A stretch of 64,000 nt of DNA. Source: Anodontia alba (lineage: Eukaryota; Mollusca; Bivalvia; Lucinida; Lucinidae). The notes beneath the pieces are model-generated. The model was given only the letters and a program-made list of their open reading frames with translations, ran no database searches and had not been told where the DNA came from. The stretch lies in NCBI GenBank assembly GCA_964016985.1, contig OZ024827.1, forward strand, positions 80,985,835 through 81,049,834, written 5' to 3'. How positions within the stretch are numbered: position 1 is the first letter of the stretch; each line of letters opens with the position of its first letter. Made by a program: the position numbers and the translations under genes. This document shows positions 50,107 through 61,100 of the stretch, in pieces.

Positions 50107-53100
50107 ATTTAGTTTTCCTAGAAAATAAGGCTTCATATTTCATGTGAACTGCCTGACCTGCTCAAATGTGAGCAATGTGGCAATACATCTGGGCCCAGTT
50201 GTTCAAAGCGTCGTTAGCTTAACAAGCTTGTTAGGGGTCATTTTGTTAACTGTTTTAGCAGATTCAATACGCATGATATTTTTTGTTGAAAAAATGTGAG
50301 TAGCAAAAAATTTCAGCATATTTGCATATCACTTGATGTAAATTTTAACAAATCGTTAACTAACGATGTCGTTAGCTTTGAACAACTGGGCCCTGAAGAA
50401 CCAAGTTAAAGGTAAGGTACTTTTTTTCAATCAAAATGTATTAATAATTTAACGATAATACCCCACATCTATCATCTGGCAGGCAGATAACTGTCATTGC
50501 CAATTAGCAATCCCAAACCAGATCTTCACAATATCAATGCACATACCAAGTTTGGTGAAAATCTATTGCCATTTACTCCTAGTTATCATCTGGAAATGAA
50601 AATACAAACTGACTGATGTAAGACAGATGGACAGACAACCAACGTGAAACCAGAAAACATATGTTGTGGGTACTCATTAGAAGCGCTTCGGTAAGGCACT
50701 TCTGAGTACTATACCATACGTTTTTGCGGAGAAATAAGAAAAATATCAGTAGTTTTCGGTGAAAAAAAGCACCAATCTGGAGTCTTGGATACCCCTCTTA
50801 TCTGGAACTATGCACAAACACAGATTTCGCGGCCTGTGATCTAAAAGTTCTGATCAAGATCTTTACTGTGCTTCTATAAATCAAATGAAGATGTTTGAAA
50901 AAAAAAATTATAAAAACTTCAAAATATAACGCAATAATATTTAATACAGTTAGTTATAAAATACAAAATTGTACACACCTGAATTCCATGTTGTTAGGTG
51001 GAGGTTCCAGATAAAATAAAATATGATCATTAAGCTTCAACACTCTCGGGACAAATTCAGCAGATGACATACTGACAACATTTTTCTTAGTTGTTTTTTT
51101 TTTCCAGAAAATAGGGTATGACATTCTATGCAAACTGTCTCCTGAGACAGTTTGCAAGAATGTCAAAACCTATTTTCTGCTGAACCCGTTTTCTGGAAAA
51201 AAAAAATCAAAGTGTCATCTGCTGAAATTTTTACCCAGCATGGTAAGCGGTAAAACTGTAGCTATATTGATTTTAACCTTAAGGCACTGAATTAATCGTC
51301 AGCAGATTGAAACTTATTTTTCTTTTTTTTTTTTTTTTTCAAGCAAATATGATTTGGCTTTTCATTCAAGCTGTTTCCCTTCATACCAGATAATTTAAAT
51401 AAATTATCAAGATTTTTGATAAATAAGAAGTACATGTCATCTGGTTATTCCTGCAGCAGCAGGTTAAAGGACAAACAGGTGACTTAAGGCTTTAAAGATA
51501 AATTCTTCAAGGTCAAGTTCGAAAATTTTCATCCTTAATACTTTAAGCTCTTTCATCCGTGCAGACCAACACTGATACCTGTGCAAACAGTGTAGATCCT
51601 GATGAGATGGCTCATAATGAGCCATCTCATCAGGATCTACACTGTTTTCCATTCTGTTACTGATTTTTGACTGAACCCCTATTTGCAATCATAGATGTGT
51701 CCAAATTCAGAGATGGATGAGCCCATTTCAGACTCAGGGGACTGAAAGGGTTAACATTTATGGTTATAACATGCTTATGTTATCCCAGCCAATTCAAGAG
51801 CCATTCAATTTTAACTGGTTTTATGATACATCCTTATTAACTATTACCATGCTGTGGACAGATTTAGCAGACTACAAATTAATGAGATTTTTCTTATCTT
51901 TCCAAGAAAATAGGATTCAACATTTCATGCAAATTGTCTCCTATGGAGACAACTTGTACGAAATGTGGATCCTATTTTCTGAGAAAAATAAGAAAACTAC
52001 ATCTCGTTCAACATAACAAAATCCCCATGCTCCTTGCTTATGTTGCTCTCACACATCCTTACCAAGCCGAGAAGCCATTTAGCATATTTGGTTAAATTCC
52101 GCCTAGTAGGAGACAGCATGACAGAAGGACAGGCAGACGGAGGGGATAAATATTTCAAAATGTTGTCTGCTGAAATATTTACCCAGCATTCTAAGCCTTA
52201 ACCATTACTACTCTATGCACAAATCCAGCAGAAACTGATGATATTTTTCTTATTTTTCCCAGACAATAGGCTTTGGCATTTCATGCAAATTGTCTTAGAA
52301 GACAATTTGCATGAGACAATTTGCATGAAATGTCGAAGCCTGTTTTCTGGGGAAAAGATGAAAAATACCAAGGGTACTTCCGACACCTGAAATGTCAAAG
52401 CCTTACTGGGAATTTTTTTTTATTTTTCCCAGAAAATGGACATTGACATTTCATGCTGGTTGGTTTGGAGTTTGAAAATTGTCAATACTATGAAGGTCAT
52501 GTTGAGTCAGTCAGTTTTATCTAACCACACATTTCCTGGGTAGACTTTGTCCTCTAATCAGTTCACCAGTACTTGTGCATATTATTTTGCCAGAAACTGA
52601 CAACTGCCCTTCTTAAATCAGCCTAAGGGAAAATTTTTTATGATCAATTTCCATGAAAGAATGTTGCTGGATCAAGCAGGAGGATCAAAGCTACAACCTA
52701 ATCACCAGGGCCCAGTTGTTCAAAGCCTTGTTAGCTTAACAAGCTTGTTAAGGGTCATTTCGTTAACTGTTTTAGTGGATTAATACATAATATTCTGATA
52801 TTTTTTGCTGAAAAATGTGAGTAGCTTTTGCACTGCAAAAGCTACTCACATTTTTTCAGCAAAAAATTTCAGCATATTTGCGTACCACTGGATGTAAGTT
52901 TTAAGGAATCGTTAACTAACGACATTGTTAGCTTTGAACAACTGGGCCCAGGCAGACGCGCATCTGAATGAGCCACTGAAGACTGCCACTTGCCTCCTAA
53001 GCATAGCAAACGGCATAGACCCTGATCAGACATAGTTTCAGTTGTGGGTACTCATATCAAGAGCTCAGTGAGGCACTTCTAATGAGTACCCACAATATAT

Positions 53101-56100
53101 GTTTTCAAAGAGAAATAAGCAAATACTATGTCAATAACCCTCTTATTTGGTGCTATGATCTCTAAATTTAAACAACATGGTATTGTTACATGTATTTTTA
53201 TTCAGTCCATACACTCTTAACTTAAACCATTACAATCACCATAAGTGTTTTATTACTTTTCATCATAAAAGTAATAAAAACATACCTGGGCCCAGTTGTT
53301 CAAAACTAACGCTGTCATTAGTTAATGTACCATTAAAACTTTGATCATTCAATATGGCATACACGCAAATATTTTTGCTGAAAAACTGTGAGTAGCTTTT
53401 GCATTCACTATTCACATAAATCAGCAAAAATACCTGTGAATTAGATACATGTAGACTTGTACTTACTAGAACAATTAACATTTTGGCCACTAACAAGCTT
53501 GTCAAGCTAACGATGCTTTGAACAACTGGGCCCTGGTGTATAAACATTTTAGGCTTGCCAGGCCTAAGGTACACAAATTTGATGGTACATGACTATTAAT
53601 ACATGTATTGTAAGAGTAGTTACGGCAAACATCCTAAAATTTTGAACACCAAAGTCTCTGACAAAATGCCATATGCAAACAGTGCAAACCCTGGGTCCGA
53701 TCAGGATCTTCACTGTTTCCTATTCCACTAAGCATTTTAAATTACAAATGTTAAACAGCAAAATTTACGCCAAAAAGTATGGAACAAAGTGTTAGAAATT
53801 TTAGAATGTTTACTGCACTGGCATTAGAGGTGCAGAGAGTAAAGGCCCAGATAACTGAATCTTAACCCTTAAACTGCCAATCACAACAACTATCATCTGC
53901 TTTGTCATCTGCTTGTGATTTTAAAAGTCATTTTTGCAAACAGTGTGGACCCAGATCAGACTGCTCCTCTAGGAGCAGTCTGATCTGGGTCCACACTGTT
54001 TGCCGGTATGCAAAAATAGGTTTGAAAAGTTTTGCAAGAATATTCAGCAGACGACATAAACAGACGACATTTTCAGATGCAGGGTTTCTTGGCGTTTTAA
54101 GGGTTTAGGTAATATTGAATACACTGATGAACAGCAAATGACCTTGTCACATTGTGCAGCCTTGTTGGCTGATCTGGATCTAAGCTGATTATGGACTGAC
54201 GACACCTTTCATTTCGTAGGTCTAGGAAGACTGTGTATCAGGTAAATATTTTGTCTCATTTCTCCAGGAAAACGTTGCAGATATTCATTAGACACACCTC
54301 ACCAAGGAGCATCTAATGAATACCCACAACTGTTGTTCACAACATACACTGCTCAAAATAATTACAGGAGCACCATTTCCATTACTGACATTGAAATTCA
54401 ATTATTTTTGTCAGACATTTTTTCGAGTTTTGGTTTAAATCAAACTGTAGTATCTTAAGTATATATACACTGTAGGTAGACTGACATGTCTCTACTGGTT
54501 ATCATGGGAAGGGTGCATCTCACTGAATCGGGCAACTTGTATTTTACCAGTATAAACAATATCTCAGTACATGTACCCAGGGCTGTGGAAATACCATGCC
54601 CAACTTGTTGCATTTCCCCGAGGAAAAGTAAGAAATGTCAATTTACTTGTACTGGGACAAGGACTTCATAGTGCTAGCTAAGAAGAGTATCTAGATTAAG
54701 AGATATTTAGTTTTCTCATTTCTCAAAGAAAGAAAATATATGTTGTAGGTACTCATTAGAAGTGCCTTACTGAGGCACTTCTAATGAGTACCCACAATAT
54801 ATGTTTTCTTTGTGAAATAAGAAAAATGTCAACTTTCGAGCAAGTAAATTCTGGCTGGATAAGTGGATTCTATAAAATTTTATAATTTCACATGTATGTT
54901 TGTAATAAGCTTAATTCCACGAGAAAAATGGAAGTTTCTGAAATTATTTTGATTCTCTCCTGTGTCTATGGATTAATGTTGACTGTCAGGCATCAACTGA
55001 CCACTTCTGAAACTGCTAGAGCTGTGCAAATAATTGAAGATGGGCTCTCCCAACATCAGGTGGCCCGTAGAGTGTCTCCCAGTGTTGTGAACAGACTTTG
55101 GGCTCACTATCTGTAGACTGGAAATTACAACAGAAGGCCAGGACAGCACTAACCAACAGCAAAAACTGCCAAGCAGGATCATTTTTTGCAGACTTTAGCA
55201 TTACGTATCAATCTCTCAACAGGAGTCCACCTGTCTGACCAGACGATTAGAAACAGGCTTCACAGTAACGATGTACAAGCCAGTCTTTCAACTTTGATCT
55301 ACTGCTTTGATTCGTGGAAAAAGTCTTGGTAATTTAGTTCTATTTTTAATATGTGTCTGTTTTATATAGGTTTCTGGCCAGAAAATGCTTTACAATCTAA
55401 CATGGTAATAGTTCATTTTTCTCCCAAAACAGTTTCCTGCCATGATGTCACATGACCTTACCATACGAGCATGCGCTTCCGATACGAGCACACACTTTCT
55501 TCATGCGGGCAAAATGGAGAATTTAACTTATACTAGAAACGTAAACAGTCCACAACTGTATTACACAATTCTCACTAGGATTTTAAAATTAGGAGTCTGG
55601 GACTCACTTTTTATAAAAAGTAGGAGTCCCAGCCAAAAAGTAGGACTCCCACTCCCCAAAAATAGAAGTCACATTTGTTTTCATGACTCTCTTTTAATAG
55701 TGAGCAAGTCCACGGTAACTTCATTCTATAAATACTTGATGGAGAATCAGTTTCCTTATTTTCACACTTTTTGTTGTTGTTGTTTTTTTTTGTTGTTTTT
55801 TTTTTTTCAACTGATTTTGGTCTCTGCTTTATGTATTATTCTGAGCAATGCCTGTAACCAACTGTTGGTCATTATCACACATCCTGATGTTGTTAATTAA
55901 TTCAATGGAGGTGGCCCAGAAATTAGAATGCTGTCTTCTCTCCCTCATGAGAAAATGAAACATCTTTGGAGATCAGGACACATGACAATCCTAACCTATT
56001 TTACTAGCATGGTAAAGATGTCGCACATTAATATAAATAATGAAATGCAGTCAATGTTTTTAGCTTTTTATTTCAGAGCTAACATTACTTGAACATTTCC

Positions 56101-56688
56101 ATCATGTGCTGCAAGTAAAGCAGATATTATTACTATTTTATGGTTTATGTAGCAAAGGATTCGAGGACATGTCTCAAGAAATATGAACTAATCCTCCCAA
56201 TGGAACCCCCTCCTTCATTGCTTTTCGGTTAAATTCAATACCCCATCCCAACTCAAAAAAGTTCGGTTCGTTGCTGTCTGTACTAAGTGACCTTGAGTGT
56301 TATGGATATTGAAATGTATTTTAATCAAAACCAATTAAAGCTCCGTTACATGCTATCACAAACTTATATATGCAATATATCCGCATATTCTGATCATGGG
56401 CCCTCTGTTGCGCTTCCCGCAAAACGTCATTTCAATGTTTACATTTGCACCGTGCTGCAATCAATAACACGCTACTAAAAAAGTCCGGGACTTCTTTACT
56501 AGCTGAAATTTCGATCTACTGCTTTGATTTGCCGAAAAAGTCTTGATAATTTAGTTCTAGTTTTAAAGGAAAATGTAATTTATACTAGAACAGTGCCGAA
56601 TTGTATCTAAGCAGTCCCGTTAGACTCTTCACAGCGCTCACGGGATAGATTCGATGGGACTTGGAAACTATGTTTTTTTTTTTTTTTT

Positions 56689-56720
<32 letters not shown>

Positions 56721-58128
56721 TTAGTGACAAGTAGGAATAACCGTTTTGATGTGCAGACTCATATCTCACAAAGAGATAAGGTACTACTTTTTTGTGGTCC
56801 CTTGTCGTCTTTTCACAGAAAACAGTAAGCAGGCGTTTTTGATGTTAGTGACGAGAATTCAGCGTCCGAAAAATTTTAAAATGGGGAAAAAATGATCAAT
56901 TAATAACAAAAACACACACACACACAAAACAAAACAAAACAAAACAAAAAAAAAAAAAACAAAAAAAAAAAACGCCAGCCTCAAAGGATGAAAGCATGAC
57001 ACCTGCGAGTGGATTTTCGATGAATCAGTCGGTCGGTACAGGCAATACACAATGAGGGAAGGGGTCGCACATCGGTGTCAGTCGCATGCTTTAATTGCTC
57101 GATCGCTGAAGTGTGAACTGCCAACACATGTTTAACTACCGCTTGCTTAGCAAATAACGGTACTGTCGCAGGTGTGAAAAGCACGCGGCGGATTACTACT
57201 GTTCTTTTAAGATGCTATCGATGGTACGAATAACACGTGGCGGACTTTAGACTTCAGTCAAATAATCCGATCATAATAAGTAGTCGTCCCAAGGGGCAAA
57301 AACATGCGTCCGGCGGACTCGGCTTTGGGAATTTTTAGGAGTCCGGACCCTGATTTATGCGTCCCGGGACGCAGAATTCTGCGTCAATCCTGCGTCCCCG
57401 AGAACCATGAGTGTACCGTCCTCTGGGGTGCATCTGAACAGTCCCATTAGACTCTACACAGTGTTTACGGGATAGATTCGATGGTACATGTGCCTCAAAA
57501 CTACGGAATTTTTTAGTGGCCAGCAGAATAACCATTTTGATGTGCAGACTAACATCTCGCAAAGGGATAAGATACTATTTCGCTTGTGGTCACTATTCAT
57601 CTTTCAACAGAAAACGGTAAGCGCGCTTCTCTGATGTCAGTAACAAAATTTGGCGTCCAAAAATTTTGAAAAAAAAAAAAAAAAAAGATCAATTAACAGC
57701 AAACAAAAAAAAAAAAGAAGCCTCAAAGGATGAATGATCATGACACCTGTGTGTGCATTTTCGATCAATCAGTGGGTTGGTACAGGCAATACACAATGAG
57801 GGGCTGGGTTGTATAACGGTGTCAGTCACATGCTTTAATTGCTCAACCAGTTAACTATCGCTGAAGTGTGAACAGCCAACACCTGTTAAACTACCGCTTG
57901 CTTAGCAAGTAAATAACAGTACTGTCGCAGGTGTGAAAAACATGTGGCAGATTATTTAAGATGCAACCGACAGTACGAATAACACGTGGTGGACTCTAAA
58001 CTTCAGTATTTGTCTATCAGTCTGTCTGGTTGTCTGTCTGTCTTTCTGTGTTTCACATAATGCTTAACATAAACCTGTTTCTCTGTCCCTACACCTATGA
58101 TAAATTGATACATGTATCTGTTTGTCAG

Positions 58129-58174
<46 letters not shown>

Positions 58175-61100
58175 GTCCGTCTTTGTTTAACAAGGCTTGA
58201 ACTATATACAATGTACCTGTTTCTCCGTCTATACAGCCTACTATAAATTGATGTGTCTGTTTGTCGGATCTTTTTAACTATCTAGTATCTATCTATTTAT
58301 CTACCTGTTTGCCTATCTGTCTGTATCTGTCGTTCTGCATTTAACATAAACATGTTTGTCTGACCATCTATCTAACTACCTTTATCTATTGATGGGTCCG
58401 AGGTTTATCTATGTATCCATTCATCAGACTCTCTCTCTCCATCCATCAATTGATCCATCCCTATCTTGCTATCTATCTACATGTATCTGGCTTCAAACGA
58501 ATGAAAAAAATTGTGTTATAAATATTTCTTACAGTATCAGTGATATTCAGGAATTTTGAGGTCATATTTAGCATACAGTAAATATACAATGTAATATGAA
58601 AGAAAGGCACTGCCTTTGATGCAAACACACTCAGCTAACTATTTTTTTCTGATATGTATAAGATTTGACAGCAGTTTGTTCCCAAATTGGCCTCTGAGTA
58701 GTCACACACCAGGGTCAACTGAGGTCACATTTTTTGTTTGATAATTTGTTTTTGATTTGCATTTTTCGAGTAGCTTTTGTTTAAACTCAGCAGAGCTTAT
58801 ACTATTCAAAAGCAACTTTAAATGGGTTCATCAATAATTATTTTTCATTTTTGGCTTATTAAATTATCTGTTGGTCTGCTATACCATGATGCTAAATAAA
58901 AGATGGAGAATGAGATAGAATGAAAATTGCTACAAGACTCCACCCAAGATTTGGGTACCTTAGTATGTTTGTTAGTCTCTCTACAGTAATGCAAACATTT
59001 TGTGTGTTAGTTATGAAATGAGAAACTAAAATATACTACCAGACGACTAGCTGTCTGCATAGCATTTGGCTAGTCATCCAGTACCGGAAGAGCAGCTTTG
59101 CTGGCTAGCCGTCCGGTACCACTAACCAGAAAACTAGCCACTTCCTATAAATAAATACAATTTTTAGGTCACTGGTTTGCAGTTGTCACATTTCACTATA
59201 TTACCATGTATGGGAATTCCCACTTTCAAACTACTCCAGTGACTAGGAGGTGTGCCCAAGGTGGAAGAATTCCTTCAAGATACAAGATGGCTGCTAAGTA
59301 ACAGAAGAAGATATCAGATGTAATTTTTTTTTTATATATTTTTCGTCATTTAGGACATTATATGGTGGAAATTAGCAAACAAGTAATCCATTACTGGGTC
59401 TATAGCCCATTATGGTAGGAATGGCTAACAAATATCCTATTACTCGACCTCTAGCCTGCCCAGTGGGAATGGCTAGAGGTCTGGTACTGGACCTCTAGAC
59501 TTGGAGGCTTGAGGTCCAGTACTGGACCTCTGGCCAATTCTGGAATGAAAACATCCGATTTTCTCTCCACAGGAAGATTGTAGGTCATGCACGTCACATT
59601 ACATGTATTTGAAGAATCACATCGTAGTACAGTGTAGCTCCAATATATTGCGGTCCTCGGGGTCCAGAGTCCGCTATCGCGATATAAACGGAGCGTGATA
59701 GAGGTCCCGATATGTACCATGCATGTATAAAGGCGTGCATAACACTCGCTTGGTTTGTTGCCATGGTAGTTTGCTGAGACATCAGGGATAAATGGCATTC
59801 AATCATGTTGTCACAATATTTCCTAATTAAAATTGGATTAGAATTGCTCAATGAAAAAATTTACAATTGTGCGCTATGTCTAACAAGTAATTCCAATCGA
59901 AACCAGCTGATAAACTACGTTTGAAAACAAGAAATCATCAGATTGACAATTTAGGACGCCATTTTGGATACTCTGGTTCCCTAAAACGGTGAAGGGAAGT
60001 TACTCAATTGTGCTAAGATAACTCGAGTTGCTTCCCTTTGCTTATATTGCGGGCACAAACAAAAAAAAAAAATGTTATCAAAGTTAATTTCTTTTTATTT
60101 AAGTTTATTTGTTTGTTTTTGTTTTGTTTTTTTTTGACACAGTTGTTTTCTTCTGAAATATTTATATCTACAGAAGTGTAAAATAAGAGGACTAAGATCT
60201 GTGTATGTAGGACAGAAACATCGTAAGATTACTGTCTTGTAAAATTTGCTGGTGTTGAAAAAGAGGTGAACTGTTTTCATCTGTTGAGCAAAATTAGTTT
60301 GTGGACATCACTGACTGATTGAGCATTGAGTAGATCTATGTACTAAATGATGATAATGATTACGACAATTACGGCGATATAATTTATTGTTTGCCAATTA
60401 TAATCAACGTGTGCGCTGATTGACACTAAGTTGCTTGTTTGTCATATAATACCTGACGCGACTTAGCGTCGGGATAGGTGCGAAAAATCAATTACCGGAG
60501 GCGGAACGCTTTTTTTTTTCTGAAGTTAAATAAAGCAACTAATTGTTTATGTTTTTAAATTTTTTTTTTGCTTATGGAAAATGGCCTATTCGCGATATAC
60601 TGGATTTCGCGAAATAACGGACCACGATGTATTGGAGCTACACTGTATTACTATAAACTAAGGAATGGCTTTTCTACATGTGCGCAGAATTAGCAGAAAC
60701 TTTAATGTCTTAAATTCACATCGGTAGTGACTTTTGATGGCCGACACTGACAAAGAACTAAACCCTATACATAAGAAAAAAAATGAAGTCCAATTGGCTC
60801 TACATTGGAAAGGTGTCGCTAAAATGCAATTTGTTTATTGGTCTGTATCAAACTACGACCCGCACAGTAGCTTTAGTGCGCAGGATTGGCCAACAGCACT
60901 GTACGTAACAGTATCGATAAACACTGTAATAACTTGTAACTTGTAACTTGGGTGTAGTAGAATCAGGTAAGTCCTATCGACTTGTCATCTACATCTCTTC
61001 TTAGCATAACTATTTAAAAACTAAATATAAAAGGTCCAAGTTTTCTGCATTGTGTCTTTGGAATTGTATCACACACCTTTTCTATCTGGATCATTTAAAA

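Noticed and set aside
55442..55900. Plus-strand 152-codon frame
   Set aside because: It ends in a Phe/Leu run from a T-rich tract. It has no similarity and is within repeat-like sequence in intron 1.
59451..59851. Minus-strand frames of 85-115 codons
   Set aside because: They overlap the end of the 1-kb MITE and the CCAGTACTGG cluster; no similarity or splice fit.
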